Below are positions 23,194 to 34,400 of a stretch of 64,000 nucleotides of DNA, in pieces. Positions within the stretch are counted from its first letter, which is position 1, and each line of letters begins with the position of its first letter. Origin of the DNA: Amylostereum areolatum (lineage: Eukaryota > Basidiomycota > Agaricomycetes > Russulales > Stereaceae); the NCBI GenBank assembly GCA_012932865.1, contig SAXG01000003.1:248001-312000 (forward strand), written 5' to 3'. Under the pieces are notes generated by a model. It was not told the origin of the DNA. It worked only from the letters and a program-made list of their open reading frames with translations, and ran no database searches. The position numbers and the translations under genes were made by a program.

Positions 23194-24567
23194 TCAGCGA
23201 TCGGCCCATACCGTCGCCGCAGTCTCTACCTTCTCTGCACCTTCCACCTCTCCCTCCTCCATCACACCGGCTTCGCCCCCATCCTCGTCGATGACACCGT
23301 CCCGATTCCTCGCTCGTTCCTCCGATCCGTAAACTTCGGATTCTCCCCACACCACGCTCTGCCGTGTGATCGGGTATTCTGGCCATCGTCGCTGAGGAAC
23401 GGAAGGGCTGTCGGGCTGAGGCGAGGGTGGGTGCGCATGATGCGGCGGCGGTGCGGGCGGAGGGAAGGTGAAAGACGGGGACGGACGGACGTTCGAGGCG
23501 AAGAACGTGAAAACGGCGTGAGGGGGTGGTGGCTGAGATTGCGATCGTGGGCGTGTGCGAGGCGGTTGAGAACGAGGAAGCCAGTAAGACGGCCCCGAGG
23601 GTTGTCGGGGCGGGGCGGTGGAAGAAGGGCCCCGGGACATTGTCGGCGGAGGGGGCGTAGGTGACGGCGAAGGCGTGGCAAAGATGCCGTCGACCGCTGT
23701 TTTGCAAGGCACATATATTGTGCCGAGGGGGTTGCCACTGACACGAACGATCGTGAGCGGCGTTCACACGGACGAAGAAGAAGGTACTCACCACACACGG
23801 CAACCGACCCCCTTCCTCACACACCCACAGGAATTCTTCATCATCTTCGCGACCGCCCTTCCATCAAAGTAACTCGCATCGAGCCCGATGACCGAATCGG
23901 TAGCAGCGCCGCGAGCGATCCAGACGCCGTGTTGGCGTCGGGGTATGGCGTTCAAGTGGATGATGGCACCGCACCCGTTCGTCCGAGGAGGCGAGGGGCG
24001 CGGCGGAGGCGATGCGGGGCAGAATGCAGAGGCCCTCCTTCGCGGAGGAGGGTCAGGGGTTTCTGTCGCATGTGAGTCTGCCTCCGCGTGGTCAAAGCCG
24101 CCGCAGAAAAGGGCGTAGACCCCCGCAGACTGATCGGTCTCCTCGAGGTGCATCTCGGCTTCGAGGGATATCCTACGGGAATCGCGCTCGAGAAGTTCGA
24201 CGCTGTCGACGCTGCGACGCCCCCAGGACCATACGCCCACAAAGTCGTCGTCATCGTCATCCTCGCCGTCATCGAACTCGTACTCGTCGGGATAGTCGTC
24301 AGGTGTGGGTAGGACGACGAGAGGCGGTGCGCGGTGGGACTGAGAGGGAAGTGCGCGGGAAAGTGGGGTGGGGGCGGGGTTGTTCATGGAGGCAGAGCCT
24401 GAGGAAGAATCGCGGATGGCGATGGCGCCGCGACGACGGAGGCGAGATGCCTCTCCGGAGCGTACAAGGTCGGAGAGAACGATGGAGTCGTCAGCGTCGG
24501 TGAGCGTTGCGACAGCGAGGGGATCTGAGAGTGGGCGTTGTGGACGTGAAGGGTAGAAGAGAGGCAT
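23194..24567 (-). CDS. Cysteine-rich fungal protein with putative metal-binding knuckle (unknown function)
   Basis: The two-exon gene starts at ATG 24567. The N-terminal half is acidic and low in complexity, with a DDGEDDDDDD run after PDDYPDEYEFD. A conserved core follows: GCGAIIHLNAIPRRQHGVW, SVIGLDASYFDG, then KNSCGCVRKGVGCRVCGNPL and IYVPC. Six cysteines in CxCx6CxxC spacing plus a later VPC suggest zinc binding. The CRVCGN motif is completed only by removing the 54-nt intron 23738-23791. After the core comes a Pro-rich stretch, a hydrophobic-aromatic patch VFTFFASNVRPS, and a C-terminal Glu-rich tail. I recognise the core as recurring in mushroom genomes but know no function. It is not a RING, since the spacing and His positions do not fit. 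It lies convergent to the Nudix gene. Confidence 0.75.
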
Positions 24568-24822
24568 AAGGGAGAAGAAAGGAAAGAAGGAGGGACGGTT
24601 GCGAGTGTGAGTGTGTGACGGGATGCAAGGTTGCAGCGAGGCTGGAGCGCACCTCCATCTCCCCCGCCACCTTATGTCATCATCGCGCGTCTTCTTTGTC
24701 TCGCTTCATTATATTCTAACACGAGTGCTAGCACTGTAGATCGCGTTCATAACAGCAGTTCCACAGCAAGGAAACAAGGGGGAAGGAAAACAAATGAACA
24801 CAACCCTTCATTACATTTTCTG

Positions 24823-27709
24823 TCACTTTCGCCAACCGCCTGCCCCAGCCAGTCGCTCATGGCTTGCCGTTGCCGTTGCAAGCTCCGCCACGTCCGCCAA
24901 ACTAGCCATGCTTCCCCTGTCAAAATGCGTGTAGAGGGACCCCGGTGGCAGCGATGGGCTTCCAGCCCTCGGGCTGCCGACCGGAAGCCTGGGCGAGTTC
25001 CACGAGGGCGAGGCCAGTGCATTCGCAGGCAATCCATTCGAGGTCACACGAGGTGTCGCGCCGGCATTGCTGTTCACGGGACGGCGATGTCCGTTCCTCG
25101 AAGGCGACGGGACCGGCAGCGGTGCGGGCGATGAAGTTCGGGGGGAACCCCGAATCGAGCCGTGACCATGCGAGGAACTCGACGGGGCCATCGGCGCTGT
25201 AGCATACCCGGCGTTTGAGGTGCGGGAGCCAGTGCGAGGCGGCACAGGAATAGGTTGTTGGCCACCGTAAACGCGATCTGGTACGGGTTGGGATGGAGGG
25301 AAGTGGAGTAGGCGTGCCCTGCGGTGAAGGTTGCCTAGAACCATGTTGGCTACGTTGTCGAGTTGGAAGCGGGCCACCTTGTCGAACAGGTAAAGGGACA
25401 TTATTTTCCGACACAGGACTGGGGACGAGGTTTTCTTCAACCGAGGTAGGACGTCTGTAAGGCCCATTCTGATATGGTGCCGGAGGGAATCGTCTCGGCG
25501 GGTTGGGATCTTGAGGAGACTGATTCTCATATATAGTAGGCGGGAATCTTTGAACATTCCGTGGACTTGGGGGTGAGGGGGGTTCCGTGTATATGGTAGG
25601 CTGATGTCGACTTTGGTAGTGTTGAGGAGCAGTACGGGAGTTTTGTTGAGAAGCAGGCTGACTAGGTGGAAGTTGGCTGGGCATAGTTGTTGGGCTCAAA
25701 TAATCATTCATCATGGCTCCTTCATGAGAGGGCGTGTGAATGGAGAGATCTGGATCCGACTACGGGGAAGAAACGTGTAAATGGCGGAATTCTATGGTCT
25801 TAAATTAGGGAAAACTCACAGGCGATTGAACGGAAATCTGGGGAGCACCCGACGATGATCGTCGCATCGTAGGGGGTGCAGCTTGCAGGTGGCTGGCTCC
25901 TTGTCTCGGGGAACCATCATACCGCGATGCTCCCGGAGAATTAAGTGACTGGCTACGACGATGGCTACGGTCATCGTAGGAAGCACTTTGAGGCGGACCT
26001 GCGAGGGGAGCAGGCACAGTGGTAGGTGGGCGACGTCGGGGTGGGCCACTGCGCGGGGACGAGAATTGCTACACAATATATTGGTAAAGTAGTCTCGCGT
26101 TTGATAACAAAGGCAAATACCTGTGATGTTGGGCGAGGTGAAGATTCCCGTAGCATATCCACCATATCGACTGCGTGCTGTCGTCCCTCTCTTGTCCCGG
26201 GGCGGCTGCCTACTACGGACTCAGAGTATTCAGAACCATAAACACGGTCTCGGCTTGAAGGGGGGCGGGTATGGACCTGACTAGAGCCCGGTACAGACGG
26301 GTAATAACCAGGTTCTCCGCCTGGATATCCAGGCATCTGACCCGTAGGCGGAGGGGGCAAGTAATCTTCCCCTCCGATTGGTGGAACGCCCGGACTTTCC
26401 TCGTACACTTGACCAGGCGGTGGCATTGGGACGTAAACATTTACGTGCATATTAGGGTTTGAAGGTAGAGGAAGCACGGGAGAGCGAGGAGTGGTTGCAG
26501 GAGGAGAGACGACACGGTCACGGCGCACAGAGCTGTGACGGGAGACCGGGGGTTCGGTATTGACCACATCTGGAACTGATGACCTCTCAGATATGGTGGG
26601 CATGGGTTGGAAAGCAAGATTGGTGGGGGGGGCTGCAGGCAGAGTTGTTGTAGACGCCGAAGTCGACGGAGGTCGCGGGGCAGGAGTTGGCGTGACAAAT
26701 GGATCATCGTTGATATATCGTCCCACTGTGGAAGGCTGGGACACCGGGAACTGCTGAGGAGGGGTGGTACTGAATACTGGTTCAGCCCGCTGAAGAGGCG
26801 TCGTAGGTTCGGGGGCTTGCTCGGGCGTCCGCGGTATATTCATTTGCTGAACTGGAGGAGGCGAATACCTGCCAATGTATCCTCGAAAAGCGTCTTCGTC
26901 TTCGAGAAGGTCAGCCATCGCATCAGTCACCCCTCGTGGATCGGGATCGTTTCTTCTTCCCACACGATACCCAACGTTCTGGCCTGCGAAAGCACCTTCT
27001 TCGTATCCCATTCTTCTGCCTTCCTCTTTGGCTCTGGACACTAAGATGTCTGTCCGCATCTTGCGTGCGATATCGCGTGCTCTGGCTGCCTGAACTTCCG
27101 CATCGTAGCGCAGGTTATCCGTGTCCTTGAGCAGTTCCCGCGCGCGTGAAATTTCTTTTAACGCGCTCTCGTAGCGGGCTTTGTATTGGCCAAGCTCCTC
27201 GCGAACAGTCGCGCCTTCGCGAAGTGCGGACGCGCGTTCGTCGGACGCGTCCCGAACGCGCTGAGCCATGTCCAGTGCAAGACGCTCCGCCTTGGCGGCA
27301 CGCGCGCGGGATTGTTCGAGTTTGATCTGCGCATTGCGCAAGGAGCGGCGCATCTCCCTTGATTCGGATTTGGTGTTTGCAAAGAGTTTGAAAAGATCTT
27401 CGACGGTAGGAGTTCCGGTACTGTGGCGGGCCTGAGGGCGGGAACGGCGGGTGGCCTCCTGGGAAAGAATCGACAAGGTGGACAGCCGATGAGGCTGGGG
27501 GGATTGGGAAATATTGGGTTCTGGGAAATTGGGGGTATCGGTGGGCTGTTGGATGTCGTCGAGGTCGTCACTGCGCGGTGAGTACATCTCCGGGCCAGCA
27601 TATGGCCTATGGATTTATTGAGGTCATGAACCCACCGGGGTAGAAAAGACACGTACGGCTCGTAAGATACCCCCGACTTGGAGCTGGTGGAAGAACGCCT
27701 TGATGCCAT
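24823..27709 (-). CDS. Coiled-coil protein B with long disordered tail (paralogue of A)
   Basis: Exon 1 encodes MASRRSSTSSKSGVSYEP; exon 2 MYSPRSDDLDDIQQP. A coiled coil of about 170 residues follows (TPTVEDLFKLFANTKSESRE, LEQSRARAAKAERLALDM, YESALKEISRARELLKDTDN), closing with QAARARDIARKMRTDIL and AKEEGRRMGYEEG. The rest is Pro/Ser/Thr-rich with short conserved islands: NVGYRVGRRNDP, NMHVNVYVPMPPPGQ, SSGAPQISVQSP and SNAGYATAPMAP. The layout, the end of the coil, the VQxP patch and the YATAP patch match protein A, so the two are homologues on the same strand about 10 kb apart, though their tails are strongly diverged. No catalytic domain was seen. A cytoskeletal or vesicle scaffold is only a guess. 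The gene is divergent to SEC27 (363 bp between starts). Confidence 0.82.
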
Positions 27710-28072
27710 GGCCCAGAAGCTGCAAGAGAGAGCGCTGAGGACCGAGGTGAGAGCGAATGAGTATAAGTACAGTAAGCTACAGCAACAATGCGCAATGGGT
27801 CCGAGGGAGAATAGGAATGAATAAGGATATGCGGGGAAGGGGATTAAGAAGACATGGCGCTAGCTGGCGCGAGAGGCGAGTACGTACAAGGACGCGCTCG
27901 GACTCGGGGGCGCTGTTCGAGAAGTTTAAGTCGGTCACTTCAGTTGAGATTCTGAGTGCGTTTGGTCACGTGGACACACGTTACCGCCCGTACGAGTACA
28001 CGCCCCATTGCTGTCTGCTCGCGGTCCACGTAAGTATCAAAATCTATCCAGGTTCTCCATTCCCTTCACACG
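27710..28072. promoter_or_regulatory. Bidirectional promoter interval, coiled-coil B / SEC27, 363 bp
   Basis: This is the region between two divergent start codons. It contains a GAGTATAAGTA patch at about 27756-27766. No further motif was assigned. Confidence 0.5.
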
Positions 28073-31000
28073 ATGCTCTTGGACGTTAGCGTGAGTCTTT
28101 CGGCATATCAATTGCGCTCATACACACAACGTGAACCGTACAGCGCAAGCAATTCAATCGCTCGGATCGCGTAAAGGCCGTCGATTTCCACCCAACAGAA
28201 CCGTGGCTTCTCGCCGGTCTCTACAATGGCACAGTGAACATCTACAACCACGAAACTGGCGCACTCGTCAAGACGTTTGAGGTCGCGGAAGTTCCCGTCC
28301 GATGCTGTCGCTTCATCGCACGCAAGAACTGGTTCGTCTCGGGCTCGGACGATTTCCAGCTACGCATCTTCAATTACAACACCCACGAAAAGGTCGTTGC
28401 ATTCGAAGCCCACCCGGACTACATTCGATGCCTTACAGTCCACCCCACTGCGAGCATCGTATTCACCGGAAGCGACGACATGACCATCAAGGCTTGGGAC
28501 TGGGACAAGCAATGGAGGTGCATTCAGGTGCGTTGCAAGGTGTTCTGCGGCGATGATCTTCCTTACGAGACCCTTTCAGACGTACGAGGGGCATACCCAC
28601 TACATCATGAATATAACAGTCAACCCCAAAGACGCCAACACCTTCGCGTCTGCGTGTCTTGATCGCACCGTCAAGATTTGGTCTCTGGGTTCTTCCGTAC
28701 CCAACTTCTCCATGGACGCCCACGACAAGGGCGTCAATTACGTTGAATTCTACCCCGGTGCAGACAAACCATACCTTGTCACCACTGGCGACGACAAAAC
28801 TATCAAGATCTGGGACTACCTTAGCAAGAGCTGCGTTCAGACGATGGAAAGCCACACCAACAACGTCTCCTTCGCCGTATTCCACCCCAACCTCCCGCTC
28901 ATTGTCAGCGGTAGCGAGGATGGCACGATCAAATTGTGGAACAGTGGTACTTACCGGTTGGAGAATACCCTCAGCTATGGCCTTGAGCGTGCATGGTGCG
29001 TTGCTGTTCGCAAGGATGCCAATGACATCGCTGTTGGGTTCGACGAGGGATCTGTAGTGGTGAAGGTGTGTATTTTCCTATCATCGGTCAGTGCATGAGC
29101 TCACCATAGCATCTCTGCAGCTAGGACGGGATGAGCCCACGTTCTCCATGGACCCGGCTGGCAAACTAATCTACACACGAAACACTGAGGTCTTGTCAGC
29201 CAACCTTCAAACGATCTCCGATGACGGCTTCACGGAGGGTGCGCGGATTCCCGTCTCGATTAAGGAACTTGGCTCGACGGAGATTTTCGCGACCTCGCTC
29301 AACCACTCCCCCAATGGCCGCTTCGTGACCGTTGTTGGTGATGGCGAGTACATTATCTATACGGCACTTGCCTGGAGGAACAAGTCATTCGGCACGGGCA
29401 GCTCATTTGCGTGGGCGGGGGATTCGAATACTTATGCCGTCCTCGAGGGCAAACTCAAAGTTCGCGTTTGCAAAAACTTCCGTGAACGTGCCGGTGCCGC
29501 CATGAAAGGCGTGGGGTCATGGGGGATCGAGGGCTTGCATGGGGGAACATTGCTCGGTGCTCGTGGGGCCGGGTTCGTCGTTTTCTGGGATTGGGAAACC
29601 GGTGAGATTGTCCGTCGAATCGACGTTGAATCTAAAAACGTGGGTCTACTTCTTTCTAGATCGTGATTAAGACTCACCGGTACATCTACTAGATTCTGTG
29701 GTCAAACACCGGAAGCCTGGTCGCCATCGCAGCCGAGGATTCCTTCTACATTCTTCGCTTCGACAGGGATGCATATACTGCGAAGCTGGAGGAGGGTGTC
29801 GATGGCGGTGACGAGGGCTTCGAAGAGGCTTTCGAGGTTGTCGCCGAGATCCCAGAGAGGTGTGCTTGCAGTCAAATTATTGGGACTAGGCTCTGACAGG
29901 TTGTTGTTAGTGTGAAGACAGCAAAGTGGATAGGCGACTGTTTCATTTACACGAACGCCGCCAACCGCCTCAACTACTTTGTCGGCACGGAATCGTACTC
30001 CATTACGCATTTTGACCGGTACGCGATTCACACAAGATCCATGACCATGCGCTTCTTACACCTCCTTACAGGCCGATGTCTCTTCTGGGATATATTCCTG
30101 CGCACAATCGTGTGTATGTATCTGACAAAGATATGCATGTATACGGGTATGCACTCGCTCTGAGTGTCATCGAATACCAGACCGCCGTTCTTCGTGACGA
30201 CATGGAAGCCGCAGAGGAGATCCTTCCGACCATTCCCAAGGAGCAGCGAAGCAAGGTCGCGCGATTCTTGGAGGGCCGAGGTGAGTCGGGTATACAAGCG
30301 GCCCCAAATCTCGGACTAATGTTTCCTTCTTTAAGATTTGAAGGAACTTGCTCTCAAGGTGACCACGGATCCGGACCATAAATTCGACCTGTCGTTGCAA
30401 CTGGACGATCTGGACGCCGCACTGGAAATTGTGCGCGTTATCCCCGAAGCTGAGGCGGAAACAAAGTGGAAAGCCGTCGGTGACCGCGCGCTTGCGGTAT
30501 GGCGGTTCGATCTCGCACGAGAATGCTTTGAGAAGGCGAACGATCTGGGTGCACTTATGCTGCTGCTGTTAGCGATTGGAGATGCAGACGGTCTGCAAAA
30601 GTTGGCCGTGAAAGCCGGTGCGTTCAGTTGATCTCCATGCGCGAGGACACGTCTCTCACGATGTCACAGAGGAGAAGGGTCAGAACAATCTAGCATTTGC
30701 GACGCTTTTCCAGCTTGGCGATGCCGGCGCTTGCGTTGACCTCTTGACTAAGACGCAGCGCATTCCCGAGGCGGCGTTGTTTGCAAGAACGTATTCTCCC
30801 AGGTATGTGGCATCCCCGCTCTACGTCCATTGAGACCTTGAATTCATCAACGCCCCCAGCAAAGTACCAGAAGTGGTCGATGCCTGGCGAACCGATTTGA
30901 AAAGCAAGGGCCGGCCAAAGGTCGCAGCGGCCATTGCTTCGCCTGCAGAGAATGTCGAGTTGTTCGAGGAAGGATGGGAAGCCAGCCTGGCTCGCGAACA

Positions 31001-31138
31001 AGGCCTACATGCACCCACTGCGGTCAACGGAGATGCAGGTTCGTTCCGAGGCTGTTCTTGACATTGTCGTGCCTTTGCTGACACCAAGTGCCACCTGCAG
31101 CGCAGGCCGAGGACACAACGGAGGTAGAAGAAGAATGA
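28073..31138 (+). CDS. SEC27: Coatomer subunit beta' (COPI)
   Basis: This is a COPI coat subunit that binds dilysine cargo signals and works in Golgi-to-ER retrograde traffic. A tiny first exon (MLLDVS) is joined to [20 protein letters not shown]. Six or so WD repeats follow in the first 300 residues: [93 protein letters not shown]. Then come the second propeller ([35 protein letters not shown]) and the alpha-solenoid ([13 protein letters not shown] [77 protein letters not shown]). Eight or more introns; the frame is intact throughout. It ends in a short acidic tail, TTEVEEE, shorter than in animal proteins. Identification is certain. Confidence 0.96.
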
Positions 31139-31425
31139 GTTGGAGAGGAGGGTCTGTACTTCTGCGCTTTTACTGCCTTGTACATGTGCGAGTAATATAA
31201 ATTGGTACGGAATTGCGAATGAGAGCATCAGGACTTGGAGTGAAAATTTTGAAACGGTTGCGACTGGGCGGAGGGGGCGGATAATGCCGGCCGTGTGGGA
31301 CCTTACACACGCGTGGCGTTCTTGCACGTCGTGACGGTCTTCGTTCCCTCGCCTCGTTCGTCTGCCTTGCCCTCCCTCACCCGTCCACGACCACCGTGTC
31401 GATCGCCCCCTCTCTTTCAAGGCCA

Positions 31426-34400
31426 ATGGCCTCTTCCTCCACCTCCACCTCCGCCGTTGCGTCCGGTGATCTCAGAGACCTCGTCAACTCGTCCGGCTCA
31501 GTAACGGTTTACCCCACCGATGATGCCATACTCGCCGTTCTCCAGTCTCGCTTTCGTGCAGACCTTCCCTACGCACGCATCGGCGCATCACACCTCGTCG
31601 TCATTAACCCGTACAAATCTCTTGCCAACACGAACGACAACAGCGCGCGCGAGTATGAAGAGCGCTCCTACAAGGATACCTCGTTGTCTCTCGCCGGTGC
31701 ATCGCAACCGCCTCTTCCACCACATCCTTACGACCTCGCCGCACGAGTTTACCTGCTTATGCGGAGGAAGAATGAGTCTCAGGCAGTTGTCTTTCGGTGA
31801 GAGTTTCCGTTGCAGCGCCGCGCGCCTGGCTCTCATACTTTTTCAGTGGAATTACCGGCTCTGGCAAGTCTTACAGTCGCGACCTCCTTGTGAATCAGGT
31901 TCTGCGTCTTTCTGCCCACTCGAAAAGAGAAGCCAAGCTCGCAGAACAAGTCAAGGCCCTTACTCCCGTCCTCGATGCCTTCGGTAACGCCAAAACCATG
32001 ATGAACCCCAACGCATCCCGACATGGTCGTTACTTTGAACTCCACTTCAACGATCGCGGGAGGATCAGTGGTGCCAAGGTGCTCACATATGGTCTCGACA
32101 AATCTCGCCTCAATCGCCTGTCCCACGAGGAACGGACTTTTCACGTCTTTTACCAGCTTCTCGCGGGAGCCACTCCTCAGGAACGTGATCAGTTCATGCT
32201 CGAGGATCCGTCAGATTACGCTCTTCTGGCCTCGTCGGGATGCTACCGACTTCCCTCGGGGCCGTTCAGCGACGACACTGTCGCCATGGAAGGCCTCAGG
32301 GAAGCAATGAGGATTCTAGGATTCAAGGCCAAGCACTTCAATTCTATCATGAGCCTGCTTGTGGCGATTCTTCTGCTCGGTAATGTTCAGTTCGTCGAGG
32401 CAGATCATATCGATGTGTCCGCCTACGTGACGAACATGCCCGTTGTTGAGCATGTAAGCGTTGGATGTCTATTTCAGGAGAGCGTGACCGCTTATGCATC
32501 TCACCGTATTATCAGGTTGCCCGGCTACTCGGAGTTCCTGCGGAAGACCTTGCGCAGACACTGACGAACAAGACGAGTTACGTTCGTAAGGAGCTGTACA
32601 CGGTATTGATGAACGCAGAGCAAAGCGCCGTTCAACGCGACCATTTCGTCCGGGACATGTATGCCATGCTTTTCGCGTTTGTCGTGGAGACCGCCAACCA
32701 TCGTGTCGCGCCCGGCCCTCAAGATCCCCCCCCTCATTCGCAGATCGTCCTCCTTGATCAGCCTGGATTCCAATCCCGAGGACCGTCGTCGACTGGATCA
32801 ATGATGTTCTCCGGCAATGCGCCACTGGTCCAAGCGTATGGACAGAACACATTCGACGATTTCTGCATCAATTTCGCAGACGAGATCTTGCATTCTTACG
32901 TCATTCGCAACACGTTTGAGGACAGCGTGGGCTACAACAGCTTGATCGTGGGCGACGGCATTGCTCTTCCTGCCATTACAACCATGGATAACTCCGCTGC
33001 CATTGAACTACTGCGGGGTGCTCAGCTGAGCGAGCGGGCACACAAGAAGTCAGGCGGCATGCTCGGTGCTTTCAGCAAGGCTTGTTCATCATTCAAGTCG
33101 GGCAAGAGCGGTGACAAGAAGGATGAGGAACTACTGCAGGATCTCATCGCACGCTTTAGTGTACATTCATCATTCGTGGTTAGTGCCAACCCTAGCGCCG
33201 CGGAACGCCACATGTTCTCCGTCAACCACTATGCGGGTCCTTGCAATTACGACACCACTGGTTTCGTCGAGAAAGACACCGATCTCGTCGACTCTGCCTT
33301 TGTATCCCTTCTCCGCAGTTCCAGCGATCCTTTCGTGTCCAAGCTTTTCTCAGGGCCCAGTCTCGCGGCGGAGAAACACAGCAAGGATGAGAACATCATT
33401 GTCCAGGCCCAAGTTTCGTCGCGGCCTCTTCGTCATCCCACGCCAATCCCATCCCCCGACCAACCTATTCCTGAAGAGCACCCCCATCTGGATTCTGGCA
33501 AGGTCTACCCCGTCACCACACAACTTAACTACACCCTTTCCGAGATTGTCGCTTCGTTGGATCGTGCACACCTCTGGACGGTGTCAAGCATCAGACCCAA
33601 CGATTCAAGTTCACCCAACTCTTTTGACAAGCGCCGTGTCAAGGCGCAGATTCGTTCCTTACTTCTCCCTGACATCATCAGTCGCAAGATGACCGACTTC
33701 GTTGTTGACCATGACCAGGCACAGTTTTGCGATCGCTATGTGCCCACCATGCGCGGATCTGAAGAAGAGCGTATTCGTCAATGTGCTCAGGCTAACGGAT
33801 GGAAAGAAGGGTCTGACTACGCATTAGGCCACCGATCCATCTTCCTCTCGTACGGCGCCTGGAAGATGGTCGAGGACGGTATACGTGCTGCTGAGAAGCC
33901 GAGGAAGCAGGACGAGGATGGCGATAGCGCTTATCCCGACGAGGCGTCCGAATACACTCACCAAGACCCGGCCTTTTCCCAAGGTCATGGCTACGGTCAG
34001 AGCACGGATAACCTTATGTTGGCACGCACTGGCACCAATGGAACACAGTACCACGACCCCGCAGGTTATGCCCAGGGTGGTTTGTTGACACCAGGTCTCA
34101 ACAGCGCGCCACCTTACCAGGAGGATAGCGGATGGGATGACGATTATGACAAGAAGGAAACACCGGGCGACTCTCCTCCGCTCTCCAAAGAAGGAGGTGG
34201 CCTCATCGTCAAAGAAGCTCCTAATACAGTAGAGGAAGTTCCTTCAAGTCGAAGTCGCCGTTTATGGCTCATGGTCGTGTGGGCAACTACATTCTGGATC
34301 CCAACTTTCTGCTTGACAAAGGTCGGCCGTATGAAGCGTCCGGACATCCGTCTTGCCTGGCGAGAAAAAGTCACCATCTTTTGGCTTATCTTTCTTATGA

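Noticed and set aside
22825..23664. 279-codon + strand frame
   Set aside because: It is antisense to exon 2 of the cysteine-rich gene and Arg/Gly-rich as expected for a shadow of Pro/Ser-rich coding.
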